Of a stretch of DNA of 64,000 bases, positions 30,171 through 39,143 are shown in pieces. The position numbers were made by a program, and so were the translations under genes. This DNA comes from Tyzzerella sp. (lineage in GTDB: Bacteria; Bacillota; Clostridia; Lachnospirales; Lachnospiraceae). The notes beneath the pieces were generated by a model. That model ran no database searches. It worked only from the letters and a program-made list of their open reading frames with translations, and was not told the origin of the DNA. The stretch's first letter is position 1; each line of letters opens with the position of its first letter. Location of the stretch: assembly GCA_017410145.1 (NCBI GenBank), contig JAFQRJ010000003.1:1-64000 (forward strand), given 5' to 3'.

Positions 30171-32140
30171 TCTTTACATTTCTCCTTTTTTGCTTTCCGT
30201 GTTTGGACTATTTTACGTGTTAGTTTCACAATCAGAATAACAATTCCTGTCAAGACCGCAAGAACCACAAGAACCAGACCGATAATCATAAAGAAGAATT
30301 TGTTTGGGTTCTTCAATAAATCTCCGATTTTCTTGCTGTCCTCTACCACTTTTCTGCCTTCCGCTTTTGCATATTTCTCCGGTACATTACCAATACCATC
30401 TCCATCGGTATCCTCAAAGGAATTCATATACTCTGCAATGGCTGCCCATGCTTTTAGTTCCGTACCTTCCGTTGTCATAATCACCGCATCTTCGTAACGC
30501 ACAACCGGTGTTCCGTCTGCAAATTTCGGCACAATTGAAAGTAGACCATATGACAAATCAGTAACTCCGCCAAGCATCTGCGAAGTATAGAAATCCGTTA
30601 CCACACGATATAATCGTTCGTCCTCAAGTTCCACACGTTTTCCTTGGTTGTCGCAAAGATAAACATCTGTCACCTTGTTTAAAATCATACGGTTTGGATT
30701 ATAGTTCCAATACAAACCATCTGTATAAAGTCTTGCTGTGGTCATTAAATCTGAGATGCTGGCATCAATTTCTGCCGCTATCTTTAATTCCGCACCTGTT
30801 AAATAAATGCTAATCAACGGATATCCCGGAATTCCATCTTCGCCAATTCCCAAAGAGAAAGAATGGAACACATTTTCCGGAGTAATATTTCCCTTTGCGT
30901 AGGAGTCACGAATTACCCCCGCCGGAACAACCGCCACATCTACAGGATGCGGGTCATCATCCGACATCTTCGCAACTGCATAAGTATAGGCATCTGCCAT
31001 AATACTTCCCAGATTCAATTCTGTATGTAAAGCTGATGTATCACTGCTGGTAGCAAAATCGATTTCATTGGTACAAAGAATTTGATTTCTCGTATAGCCA
31101 AACTTCTCAAGGTATTTGCTGTCTACCATATTCATAAATCCATCTACTTTATCCTGAGTAGCTTTATCCGGTTCAATGGAAGAATCTACTGTAATTAATT
31201 CATAGGAGTCCATACCCCATCTGCCACTTGATTTCTGGGACATGGAAAGATTTCCAAGATATTTACCGTACTCTGCCGCTGATACAATATAAGTATCACC
31301 GTGTACAACTGGTTCATCCATTTTGGTATGTGTATGTCCGCTGACAATTAAGTCCAATTCCGGCACACTTTTTGCCAAAATCTCATCCTCGGATTTGTCA
31401 TCCTCTTCCCAAGTACCGCCGTGGGAAACGCAGACAATCATATCTACATTTTCCTCTTCCTTTATCTCTTTAACCGTTTCTTTTACCGCTTCTACCGGAT
31501 TTTCAAATAGCAGCGGACAATTTGGTACACAGTCCAAACAATCTTCTCCGAATACACCTGTAATTGCGATCTTTACGTCGCCTTTTTCCACTACAATATA
31601 TTCCTCGATGTCGTAGTTTTCAAAAGCTGCTTCCAGAAGCTTTTGGTCCTCAGTAAGACCTTTTTCCTCCATTGCATCCCAATCCACATTGCAAACTACT
31701 AATGACGGAAGTTCTTCTCCACTGGAAACTGCAGTATTTAGCATATTCGCTAAACCTTTGGCTTTGTAATCAAACTCATGATTTCCAAGGGTAGTCACAT
31801 CGATACCAAGCTCGCCCAGCATTCTAAGCTCCGAAGCCTCCTCCTCGTATACAACTTGTACCAAGGTGCCCATAGAAAAATCCCCGGCATCCAATAACAG
31901 GGTATCCGGATTATCAGCCTTTTGCTGATTGATCAGCGTCTTAATTTTTGCAAATCCGCCCAGTGTTTGTGTCTTGCCATCTTCTACCGTTGCAAATTCA
32001 TTCAAATGTGAATGGGTGTCGTGCAGGAACATCACGTCCAACGTTTTTGTGCTTGCATTTGCGTTTACATAGAATACTCCGGCTATAAGTGTCACAATGC
32101 TTGCAACAATTATAATCAGACCTCTTCTTTTCTGTTTCAT
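30161..32140 (-). CDS. surface-anchored 5'-nucleotidase-type metallophosphatase
   Basis: A 659-residue exported enzyme of the 5'-nucleotidase/UshA family, which releases phosphate from extracellular nucleotides. Sec signal at residues 1-30. The metallophosphoesterase domain has FLHDTHSH, LDAGDFSMG, LGNHEFDY, VSHGGT and GHTHT metal ligands, followed by the substrate-binding C-terminal domain. A hydrophobic helix near residues 620-643 and a basic tail (KLTRKIVQTRKAKKEK) anchor it in the membrane. The ATG at 32140 has AAAGGAG 8 nt upstream; the frame is open 10 codons further without one. It overlaps the GH2 gene by 10 bp. Confidence 0.87.
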   Translation of the reverse strand: MKQKRRGLIIIVASIVTLIAGVFYVNANASTKTLDVMFLHDTHSHLNEFATVEDGKTQTLGGFAKIKTLINQQKADNPDTLLLDAGDFSMGTLVQVVYEEEASELRMLGELGIDVTTLGNHEFDYKAKGLANMLNTAVSSGEELPSLVVCNVDWDAMEEKGLTEDQKLLEAAFENYDIEEYIVVEKGDVKIAITGVFGEDCLDCVPNCPLLFENPVEAVKETVKEIKEEENVDMIVCVSHGGTWEEDDKSEDEILAKSVPELDLIVSGHTHTKMDEPVVHGDTYIVSAAEYGKYLGNLSMSQKSSGRWGMDSYELITVDSSIEPDKATQDKVDGFMNMVDSKYLEKFGYTRNQILCTNEIDFATSSDTSALHTELNLGSIMADAYTYAVAKMSDDDPHPVDVAVVPAGVIRDSYAKGNITPENVFHSFSLGIGEDGIPGYPLISIYLTGAELKIAAEIDASISDLMTTARLYTDGLYWNYNPNRMILNKVTDVYLCDNQGKRVELEDERLYRVVTDFYTSQMLGGVTDLSYGLLSIVPKFADGTPVVRYEDAVIMTTEGTELKAWAAIAEYMNSFEDTDGDGIGNVPEKYAKAEGRKVVEDSKKIGDLLKNPNKFFFMIIGLVLVVLAVLTGIVILIVKLTRKIVQTRKAKKEKCKECD

Positions 32141-32163
32141 ATCTCTTACTCCTTTCACCAAAA

Positions 32164-32190
32164 AGCACATCCCGCATCCCGAGATGTGCT
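32164..32190 (-). terminator. terminator after the PRTase-like gene
   Basis: AGCACATC (32164-32171) pairs with GATGTGCT (32183-32190), followed on the minus strand by TTTT. It lies between the PRTase-like gene and the nucleotidase. Confidence 0.75.
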
Positions 32191-32206
32191 CTTATCTTCA
32201 TGCATT

Positions 32207-32848
32207 TTATATTTTTGAATATCCGTAACTATTTACAATTGCATCCAACTTTTTTCCCTCTTTACACATCGGGCACTCGCTTGGTGCATAGGCACGGTAA
32301 TCCGGAATGTCTTTGCTTGTGAAGATGGTCTTTACTTCCAATCCGTTAATCTTATTAATGGAACTAAACACAGAACAGATTCCACAAACAGTTCCGCCGT
32401 AGTATAATACAGCTTCAATCGCACGTTTTACAGATTTTCCGGTTGTAATAGATGGTGCAAGTATGAGCACCTGGCTATTCTTAATCATACGTTGTACATT
32501 ATCGCGGAATAAAATCTGTCCGTTCTGATGATACTCAGGCGAAACGATGGATATGTTATTCCCATGGCTCAATGAATGTCTGCTGACATCCGCAAGTTGC
32601 TCAGCCATAAATGTTCCAATGGTGTCTGTCTCTTCCAAACATACAATGGTGTCAACCGCTGTAGTATGTACATACTCATCTGCCAAAACTTTCGCCGTCT
32701 CTCTACAGTTGTTGTGCCGAACCTTTACTGTCGACATATCGATATATGTATTGATATGTGAGTTGCTAGTGGCAAAATGACCTTTCATAATTTTAATTCT
32801 TGCTTTCGGGTTCTTCGTCGAGCGAAGGTCAATTAATCTTTCGTCCAT
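32207..32848 (-). CDS. orotate phosphoribosyltransferase-like protein
   Basis: A 213-residue protein with a type I PRTase-like fold. The region VLILAPSITTGKSVKRAI (near residue 126) corresponds to the PRPP-binding loop, but the usual two acidic residues before the ITTG segment are replaced by Ala-Pro-Ser. Thus normal PRPP/Mg binding is doubtful. A C-terminal CPMC pair (near 192) is unusual for PRTases and could bind metal. AAGGAGG 7 nt before the ATG supports the start. It may be a regulatory or scavenging relative rather than pyrE. Confidence 0.65.
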   Translation of the reverse strand: MDERLIDLRSTKNPKARIKIMKGHFATSNSHINTYIDMSTVKVRHNNCRETAKVLADEYVHTTAVDTIVCLEETDTIGTFMAEQLADVSRHSLSHGNNISIVSPEYHQNGQILFRDNVQRMIKNSQVLILAPSITTGKSVKRAIEAVLYYGGTVCGICSVFSSINKINGLEVKTIFTSKDIPDYRAYAPSECPMCKEGKKLDAIVNSYGYSKI

Positions 32849-32929
32849 ATTGCATCCTCCTTGATACCAATTAAATTTTTTGATAATTTAGTATAACATG
32901 ATAAATTGTCAGACGCAATCGTTTTATAA

Positions 32930-32960
32930 AAGGAACTTAGAGATTTCCTCCAAGTTCCTT
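32930..32960 (-). terminator. terminator after malQ1
   Basis: AAGGAACTT (32930-32938) is complementary to AAGTTCCTT (32952-32960); on the minus strand TTTTATAAAA follows. It ends the maltodextrin operon. Confidence 0.75.
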
Positions 32961-32965
32961 GGGCA

Positions 32966-34474
32966 CTACAACAAATGTTTTTTTCCTAAACGATGATATA
33001 CTTCCATCTTGTGTCTTAATTTTTCTGCCAACTCGTCCGAGAACACTCCCTCTAATGCTCTCCACTGCCAGTTCTTCCCAACTGTTGAAGGCTGGTTCAT
33101 GCGCGCTTCACTTCCCAATCCAAGCAAATCCTGTGCCTGCACAATCGTTGTATCTGCAACGCTCGCCCACAAGGCACTCATCATACTCCAATTCAGGGAC
33201 TCGCCTTCGGAAATATATAAATATTCTCTGGCGTATGCAGTATCTTCACTGTCAGCCTCCTCGAACCATCCTAAAATCGTATCATTATCATGTGTTCCTG
33301 TATATGCTACACAATTTTTTATATAATTATGTGGAAGATAATCAATACAATTCTCGTCACGTTTATCAAACGCAAACTCCATGACTTTCATACCCGGAAA
33401 ACGACTGTCCTTAAGTAATTGACGAACAGAATCTGTCATATGTCCTAGGTCCTCTGCGATAATAGACTGTCTGCCAATGGCACGTTCTACCGCATCAAAC
33501 AATTTCATTCCAGGCCCTTGCTTCCAATAACCATTCTTTGCAGTATCATCTCCGTAAGGAATGGCATAATAACTGTCGAACCCTCTAAAATGGTCGATAC
33601 GCAAAATATCGTAAACTTTACATAGGTAATGAATCCGTTCCGTCCACCATGCAAAATCATCCTTCTCCATGTAATCCCAATCAAACAGTGGATTGCCCCA
33701 AAGCTGACCATCTGCTGAAAATCCATCTGGTGGACAGCCTGCTACTTCTTTGGGAACCTTATTATCATCCAATTGGAATAATTCCGGATGCGCCCATACA
33801 TCTACACTGTCTAAGGAAACATAGATCGGAAGATCTCCTATGATCTTTATGCCTCGTTCATTTGCATATAGTTTCAGTTCTTTCCATTGTTTAAAAAACA
33901 GATACTGCAATACCTTCCAAAAAATAACATTTTCTTGGTAAGCTTTTTCTGCAACTGCCAGCGCCTTAGAATCACGGTTTCGAAGTGGTGGTATCCAATC
34001 ACTCCACGGCGCACCGCCATGCACATCCTTCAGCGCCATAAACAGCGCAAAATCAGATAGCCATGAACTGTTTTTTTCGCAGAATTCTGCAAAATCTTCT
34101 GGGATAGCAGTCAAAAACATATCTACTGCTTTATGAAGCACGGGATAACGCTTGTGATATAATACACCAAAATTTACACATTCCGGATCATTCTCCCAAT
34201 CTATGTTTATGTAATCCTCCTTTTCCAACAATCCCATATTATGTAATTCATCCAAATCAATAAAATATGGGTTCCCGGCAAAGGTGGAATACGATTGATA
34301 AGGCGAATCGCCATAACTAGTAGGACAAATTGGAAGCAACTGCCAATAGGATTGCCCGCTGTCTTGCAGAAAATCCACAAAGTCTCTTGCTGTTTTTCCC
34401 ATAGTTCCTATCCCATACGGAGACGGGAGTGAAGAAAGGTGCATTAATATACCGTTTTTTCTCAATAGAGTCAC
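32966..34474 (-). CDS. malQ: 4-alpha-glucanotransferase (first copy)
   Basis: A 502-residue GH77 amylomaltase that transfers alpha-1,4-glucan segments and releases glucose from maltodextrins in the cytoplasm. GH77 signatures: SSLPSPYGIGTMG at residues 14-26, RIDHFRGFDSYYAIPYG (nucleophile Asp), IIAEDLGHMT (acid/base Glu) and TGTHDNDTILGW. The end of the operon with its sugar ABC transporter and LacI regulator fits maltodextrin use. The frame opens with GTG; a TTG three codons later lies better relative to AAGGGAG, so the exact start is uncertain by nine bases. Confidence 0.93.
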   Translation of the reverse strand: MTLLRKNGILMHLSSLPSPYGIGTMGKTARDFVDFLQDSGQSYWQLLPICPTSYGDSPYQSYSTFAGNPYFIDLDELHNMGLLEKEDYINIDWENDPECVNFGVLYHKRYPVLHKAVDMFLTAIPEDFAEFCEKNSSWLSDFALFMALKDVHGGAPWSDWIPPLRNRDSKALAVAEKAYQENVIFWKVLQYLFFKQWKELKLYANERGIKIIGDLPIYVSLDSVDVWAHPELFQLDDNKVPKEVAGCPPDGFSADGQLWGNPLFDWDYMEKDDFAWWTERIHYLCKVYDILRIDHFRGFDSYYAIPYGDDTAKNGYWKQGPGMKLFDAVERAIGRQSIIAEDLGHMTDSVRQLLKDSRFPGMKVMEFAFDKRDENCIDYLPHNYIKNCVAYTGTHDNDTILGWFEEADSEDTAYAREYLYISEGESLNWSMMSALWASVADTTIVQAQDLLGLGSEARMNQPSTVGKNWQWRALEGVFSDELAEKLRHKMEVYHRLGKKHLL

Positions 34475-34482
34475 GCTCCCTT

Positions 34483-35490
34483 CTATTTGATTCTTCTAGT
34501 ACTCTCTCCTGCAACAAGTGAAAAATCAACTTGCTCTATCACAGAAGGGCTATTATTTTCAATACATTGTAGTAATATTTTCACACAACGCTCTGCAATC
34601 TTTCCTCCTGGTTGCTGAATGGTTGTTAATTTCGGCACAATGTATCTTCCGATTTCCACACCATCATAACCAACCACAGATACATCTTCCGGAATACGAA
34701 GTCCCGCATCCTTTATCGCACGAATCGCGCCAAGCGCTGTCACATCTGACATTGCAAATACCGCAGTAAGCTCCGGGGTCTTTTGTAGCAATTCACACAT
34801 GGCATTATATCCGCCCTCCATCGTAAAGTAGCTACTTGCAAACTGCATCCTTGGATTAAATTTTATATGATGCTCCTCAAATGCTTGTACACAGCCTTCA
34901 TATCTCGCCTTCGCCGGGTTGGAATGCTTCATTTCTCCACCGAGAATTCCAATTTTTTCATGTCCCAACGAAATCAGATAATCAACTGCTGTTCTTCCTG
35001 CCTCTACGTCATCCACACTGACGCTGGAAAGATTTGGAAATTCCAAGCCTGAGGCTGAATTGGTCACGATAACACATGGCACATCTACCAATTCAAACTT
35101 ATCCTTGAAATTTTCTTTATTACTTCCCAAAAAAAGAATCCCCATCGGTTGTCGGTCACGACATACTTGAAGTGCCTGCTCCACCTCGTGTTCATCTTCC
35201 CCAATATAGTAAAGCAGACATGCATATCCACTTTCCGTAATAATCTTCTGTAATGTCTCAACCAAGGCTGCAAAAAGCATATTCTTTGTACCCTTTACAA
35301 TAATCGCAATCCCATGATTGTATTGTTGTTTCAGAAGTTTAGCATTGTTGTTAAGCTTAAAATGGTATTTTTCAACCACTTGCATTACACTTCTTCTTGC
35401 TTCTTCTGAAACACCAGGCTGATTATTCAGTACTCTCGAAACCGTCCCTATTGCATAGCCCGATTCTCTTGCAATGTCTTTTATTGTCAT
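34483..35490 (-). CDS. LacI-family regulator of the maltodextrin operon
   Basis: A 335-residue LacI/GalR repressor. The N-terminal HTH (MTIKDIARESGYAIGTVSRV, residues 1-20) and hinge (NQPGVSEEARRSV) are followed by a periplasmic-binding-protein-like sensor domain (about 60-330). It is encoded inside the operon between the permease genes and malQ, and probably binds the perfect palindrome at 38658-38675 with derepression by maltodextrin. It starts 12 bp after the second permease gene. Confidence 0.88.
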   Translation of the reverse strand: MTIKDIARESGYAIGTVSRVLNNQPGVSEEARRSVMQVVEKYHFKLNNNAKLLKQQYNHGIAIIVKGTKNMLFAALVETLQKIITESGYACLLYYIGEDEHEVEQALQVCRDRQPMGILFLGSNKENFKDKFELVDVPCVIVTNSASGLEFPNLSSVSVDDVEAGRTAVDYLISLGHEKIGILGGEMKHSNPAKARYEGCVQAFEEHHIKFNPRMQFASSYFTMEGGYNAMCELLQKTPELTAVFAMSDVTALGAIRAIKDAGLRIPEDVSVVGYDGVEIGRYIVPKLTTIQQPGGKIAERCVKILLQCIENNSPSVIEQVDFSLVAGESTRRIK

Positions 35491-35502
35491 TTGTATAGTC
35501 TC

Positions 35503-36348
35503 CTATCCTTTTACTGCACCAGCTGCCACGCCTTTAATGATGTACTTTTGACAGAACAAGTATACAATAATTACAGGAATAATGCTAATCATAATTACAG
35601 CCATTGTTGCCCCCAGGTCAACGGTGCCATAGCTACCTTTCAAATATTGTACATGAATCGGAATTGTCTTATACTCCGTGATATCCAATGAGAGATATGG
35701 AAGTAAGTAGTCGTTCCAAATCCACATAACCTGTAGGACTCCTACCGAAATCATAATGGATTTCAGCAATGGGAATACCACTTGAAAATAAGTTGTAAGT
35801 GCTCCACAGCCGTCAATCGCTGCAGCTTCTTCGATTTCCAGCGGTACACTCTTGATAAATCCGGTAAACATAAATACTGCAAGACCCGCACCAAATCCAA
35901 GATAAACTATCGGAATTGTCCAAGGTGTATTTAATTTCAAACGGTCTGCCGTGCTTGACAATGTAAACATTACCATTTGGAACGGAATAATCATAGAGAA
36001 TACACACATGTAGTACATGATTTTTGAAAACAAATCATTTACACGCACAATGTACCATGCTGCCATGGATGTACAAAGCAAGATTAAACCTGCGGATAAT
36101 ACTGTAATAACAAAACTGTAAAATACAGACATCAAAAACGGATAGTTTCCGAAGGTCACACCTTTGATATAGTTGCCAAATCCTACAAAAGATTCCGCAT
36201 TTGGCAATGCAAACGTATCTGTGTTTACATACGAATTTTCTTTAAACGAGTTAATTAATACCTCGAAAATAGGTACTAAATAAACAATACTAATAATCGC
36301 GAAAATAACAGTAAGCAATTTGTTTCCGAAACTTCTTTTTTCTTTCAT
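35503..36348 (-). CDS. sugar ABC transporter permease, MalG type
   Basis: A 281-residue inner-membrane permease of the CUT1 sugar ABC family with six predicted helices. The EAA loop EIEEAAAIDGCGALTTYFQV (near residue 157) contacts the ATPase. AGGAGG upstream lies in the end of the preceding permease gene and the ATG overlaps its stop (TAATG). No malK/msmK ATPase is present in the operon, so an ATPase encoded elsewhere must energise it. Confidence 0.9.
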   Translation of the reverse strand: MKEKRSFGNKLLTVIFAIISIVYLVPIFEVLINSFKENSYVNTDTFALPNAESFVGFGNYIKGVTFGNYPFLMSVFYSFVITVLSAGLILLCTSMAAWYIVRVNDLFSKIMYYMCVFSMIIPFQMVMFTLSSTADRLKLNTPWTIPIVYLGFGAGLAVFMFTGFIKSVPLEIEEAAAIDGCGALTTYFQVVFPLLKSIMISVGVLQVMWIWNDYLLPYLSLDITEYKTIPIHVQYLKGSYGTVDLGATMAVIMISIIPVIIVYLFCQKYIIKGVAAGAVKG

Positions 36349-37268
36349 TATTGCTGTACCTCCTTTTCACGTGTCATTCTTAGTTGCAATAAAGCTAACG
36401 TTGCAACCAAGATAAAGAATAATACTGCCTTGGCCTGTGCTACACCACGGCTATTCGCACTCGCGTAGAACGTCTGGTAAATATTAAGTGCCAACATTTC
36501 TGTTGTATTTACCATAACACCGCCTTCCTCAAACGCAACCGGCATACCTCCTGTAAGAGCCATATTCTGGTCAAACAGCTTGAATGAATTTGTCAATGTT
36601 AAGAACACACAAATGGTAACAGATGACATTACGTTTGGAATTGTAATACTCCATAGTGTCTGCCATTTGTTCGCACCATCAATCTTAGCAGCTTCCATCA
36701 TGTCTTCCGGAATGCTCTGCAAGCCTGCAATATAGATAATCATCATGTAGCCAACCTGTTGCCAGCACATAAGAATCACCAAGCCCCAGAATCCATATTC
36801 TGTTTTTGCCAAAAGATATGTATCGTACTTCGAAAGAATTCCATCAAAAATCATAGACCAAATATATCCTAATACAATACCACCAATTAAGTTCGGCATA
36901 AAAAATACGGTACGGAATACGTTTGCACCTTTGACATTTTGCGTCAAAAAATAAGCAACTGTAAAGGCTAGCACATTGATAGCAATAATGGATACTACTG
37001 CAAATAAAGTTGTATACCCAAACGCATGCTTAAATGTTGGGTCTTGCAATGCCTTTACATAGTTTTCAATTCCAATGAAGCTCGCATTTTGCGTGGTAGT
37101 AAATTTGCAAAATGAAAGATACAAACCTTGAACAAAAGGCCAGATAAAACCGATACAAAATGCAATAAATGTCGGTAACATAAAAATCGGAAAACATCTG
37201 CGAATTGGTCTGGAAATCAACCGGCTGTTCATCGCGGAAGCCGATGGTTTATTTTTCTTTTTTTTCAT
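36348..37268 (-). CDS. sugar ABC transporter permease, MalF type
   Basis: A 306-residue permease of the CUT1 family. Several hydrophobic helices and the EAA loop DMMEAAKIDGANKWQTLWSI near residue 188 are visible. It pairs with the MalG-type protein downstream to form the channel. A basic, cytoplasmic N-terminus (MKKKKNKPSASAMNS) precedes the first helix. A hairpin upstream (37298-37321) separates it from the binding-protein gene. Confidence 0.9.
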   Translation of the reverse strand: MKKKKNKPSASAMNSRLISRPIRRCFPIFMLPTFIAFCIGFIWPFVQGLYLSFCKFTTTQNASFIGIENYVKALQDPTFKHAFGYTTLFAVVSIIAINVLAFTVAYFLTQNVKGANVFRTVFFMPNLIGGIVLGYIWSMIFDGILSKYDTYLLAKTEYGFWGLVILMCWQQVGYMMIIYIAGLQSIPEDMMEAAKIDGANKWQTLWSITIPNVMSSVTICVFLTLTNSFKLFDQNMALTGGMPVAFEEGGVMVNTTEMLALNIYQTFYASANSRGVAQAKAVLFFILVATLALLQLRMTREKEVQQ

Positions 37269-37297
37269 ATCAAATCTTCTTCCTATCTATTAAAATA

Positions 37298-37321
37298 GGG
37301 GACGGCTTTTACGCCCTCCCC
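37298..37321 (-). terminator. attenuator-like hairpin between binding protein and permeases
   Basis: GGGGACGGC (37298-37306) pairs with GCCCTCCCC (37313-37321) with one mismatch; on the minus strand TATTTTAAT follows. It lies in the 70-bp gap after the binding-protein gene and would let that gene be expressed above the permeases, by partial termination or mRNA 3'-end protection. Confidence 0.65.
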
Positions 37322-37338
37322 CGTTATTTCATTATGGA

Positions 37339-38634
37339 TTATTGCGCTTTATATTGAGTAGCCCAACCATCTACATATGCTGTCTTAACGTTATCCCAGC
37401 TTCCGCCATTAGAGTATTGTAATAATGCAGATACAACACCTGCTCTCCAGTTATCTACGTTTGGAGTATGGTTGAATGCCCAAGATACATTGTATTTTCC
37501 TGCAGCTGTATATTGGTTAGCAGCTTCGCAGAATACGTTCTCAGCTTTTGCAGCTTTCTTGAATGGAACAGCGCCAAATTCTTTTGCCATCATTGTTGTT
37601 CCTTCTTCAGAAGTTACAACCCATTTTAAGAAGTCTAATGTAGCTTTGATATCTTCTTCAGATGCTTTTTTGTTCACTGCCCAACAGTTTTCTGTACCAG
37701 AGCAAAGTCCTGCTTCTTCTTCGCCTTCCACACCACAGTAAAGAGGAATCATTGTAAGGTCTGCCGGATTCATTTTGAAGCCTTTGTCTTCGCCTGTTAA
37801 GTTTGCATATTCCCAAGAACCATTTTGGAAAAATACTGCTTCACCACGTCCGAATTCTGCTTCTGATTCATCGCCTGTCTTTGTAGAAAGTTCAGATGGT
37901 GCACATGTAGCATTGTTGATGTATAAATCCCAAAGGTTTTTGTAGTTATCTAAATATTTACCTGTTACTGTAGCAGGTTGAGATGTTACTTTATCATCAC
38001 GGAATTCGTAGAACAATGGCATATTTGCAAGGTGTCCTGAGAATCTCCAAGAAGAAGAACCATCAAGTCCTGCTGATGAGAATGCTGCAAATCCAAGTTC
38101 GTCTTTGCGAGCTGTAATATCTTCAACAACTTTCTTTAATGATGCGAAATCTTTAATGTCAGATACTTCGTATCCTGCTTTTTTAAGTAACGCTTTGTTT
38201 GTGATAAGTCCAAATGATTCGTAGCAATATCCAATTGCATAAACTTCGCCGTTTTCACCCTTTAAGATGTAATCATCTGTTGATCTTTCAGCATAAACTT
38301 CTGAGTCTGATAAATCATAGAGATAATCTTTCCATGTTTCCAGTGCTTGTGCATTACCACATTGGAATAATGTAGGAGCTCCGCTCTTGCCCATTTCTGA
38401 AGATAATGTTGATTCATATTCACCGGAAGCTGCTGTATGTACTTTTACTTCCACACCGGTTTCTTTTGTATAAGTTTTTGCTAAAGCTTGCCAAGCCTGA
38501 TCTGCTTCAGGTTTAAAGTTCAAGTAGTAAACTTTTCCTTTTGCTTCCTTGTCTCCTCCTTCTTTGCCACCGCATCCTGCTAATAACGATAATGCCATAA
38601 CACTGATGAGAAGTACTGATAATAGTTTTTTCAT
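37339..38634 (-). CDS. maltodextrin-type ABC transporter binding lipoprotein
   Basis: A 431-residue extracellular solute-binding protein of the CUT1 family. Lipoprotein signal with lipobox LAGC (Cys21). The mature part has the family folds, with KVYYLNFKPEADQAWQAL at the start and LDFLKWVVTSEEGTTMMAKE (near residue 335). It is the first gene of the operon with MalF- and MalG-type permeases, a LacI regulator and malQ, so maltose or maltodextrin is the likely ligand. Expression is driven from the promoter at 38690-38718. Confidence 0.9.
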   Translation of the reverse strand: MKKLLSVLLISVMALSLLAGCGGKEGGDKEAKGKVYYLNFKPEADQAWQALAKTYTKETGVEVKVHTAASGEYESTLSSEMGKSGAPTLFQCGNAQALETWKDYLYDLSDSEVYAERSTDDYILKGENGEVYAIGYCYESFGLITNKALLKKAGYEVSDIKDFASLKKVVEDITARKDELGFAAFSSAGLDGSSSWRFSGHLANMPLFYEFRDDKVTSQPATVTGKYLDNYKNLWDLYINNATCAPSELSTKTGDESEAEFGRGEAVFFQNGSWEYANLTGEDKGFKMNPADLTMIPLYCGVEGEEEAGLCSGTENCWAVNKKASEEDIKATLDFLKWVVTSEEGTTMMAKEFGAVPFKKAAKAENVFCEAANQYTAAGKYNVSWAFNHTPNVDNWRAGVVSALLQYSNGGSWDNVKTAYVDGWATQYKAQ

Positions 38635-38657
38635 GTTTTTCGTCCTCCTTTTTTTAA

Positions 38658-38675
38658 TTTGGAAACGTTTCCAAA
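38658..38675. promoter_or_regulatory. LacI-type operator of the maltodextrin operon
   Basis: TTTGGAAACGTTTCCAAA, an 18-bp perfect palindrome with central CG, typical of LacI-family sites. It lies just downstream of the expected transcription start, so a bound repressor would block elongation or initiation. Confidence 0.85.
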
Positions 38676-38689
38676 TACCTTATATTACT

Positions 38690-38718
38690 TTTATATCTCT
38701 TTTTTATCTAATTTGCAA
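38690..38718 (-). promoter_or_regulatory. promoter of the maltodextrin operon
   Basis: TTGCAA (38718-38713), 17-bp spacer, TATAAA (38695-38690) on the minus strand, with the operator immediately downstream. Confidence 0.75.
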
Positions 38719-38793
38719 TACCTTTTTGCATTTTTGTTAAAATCAGAGATTTTTCAGGTGTTTTTTTGTGTATTTTTCACAAAAACCGGCGGG

Positions 38794-39072
38794 TTACATT
38801 GCACCCCACCAGTTCCTTCTATGTTCCATATGTAAATATTTTTCTCTTGTGGCCATACCCCCACGAATATGGCGTTCTGATTTGTTCACATCTAACACTT
38901 TCCGAACCTCTACCATAAGTGTTGGATTAATTTTTTCTAATCGTTCAGAGACGTCTTTATGTACTGTACTTTTACTAATTCCAAATGCCTTTGCTGTTTG
39001 TCTCACCGTCGCATTGTTCTCTATGATATAATTCGCAATCTCAATTGCCCGTTCTTCGATGTAATCCTTCAA
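38794..39072 (-). CDS. spoIIID: sporulation transcription factor SpoIIID
   Basis: A 92-residue DNA-binding protein with the SpoIIID pattern: YIEERAIEIANYIIENNAT at the N-terminus, the HTH VRQTAKAFGISKSTVHKDVS (residues 23-42), and the basic C-terminal helix. In Bacillus and clostridia SpoIIID acts in the mother cell and modulates sigma-E and sigma-K genes. AAGGA lies 4 nt before the ATG, directly after the terminator of the upstream cation exporter gene. Confidence 0.95.
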   Translation of the reverse strand: MKDYIEERAIEIANYIIENNATVRQTAKAFGISKSTVHKDVSERLEKINPTLMVEVRKVLDVNKSERHIRGGMATREKYLHMEHRRNWWGAM

Positions 39073-39079
39073 AATAAAA

Positions 39080-39117
39080 CCCCTGCATAAATCGCTTTTT
39101 TACAATCTATGCAGGGG
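39080..39117 (-). terminator. terminator of the CDF gene
   Basis: CCCCTGCATA (39080-39089) pairs perfectly with TATGCAGGGG (39108-39117); on the minus strand TTTTATTTT follows. It insulates spoIIID from the upstream gene. Confidence 0.88.
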
Positions 39118-39143
39118 AAATGTTTCGTATGACTAAGATTCTG

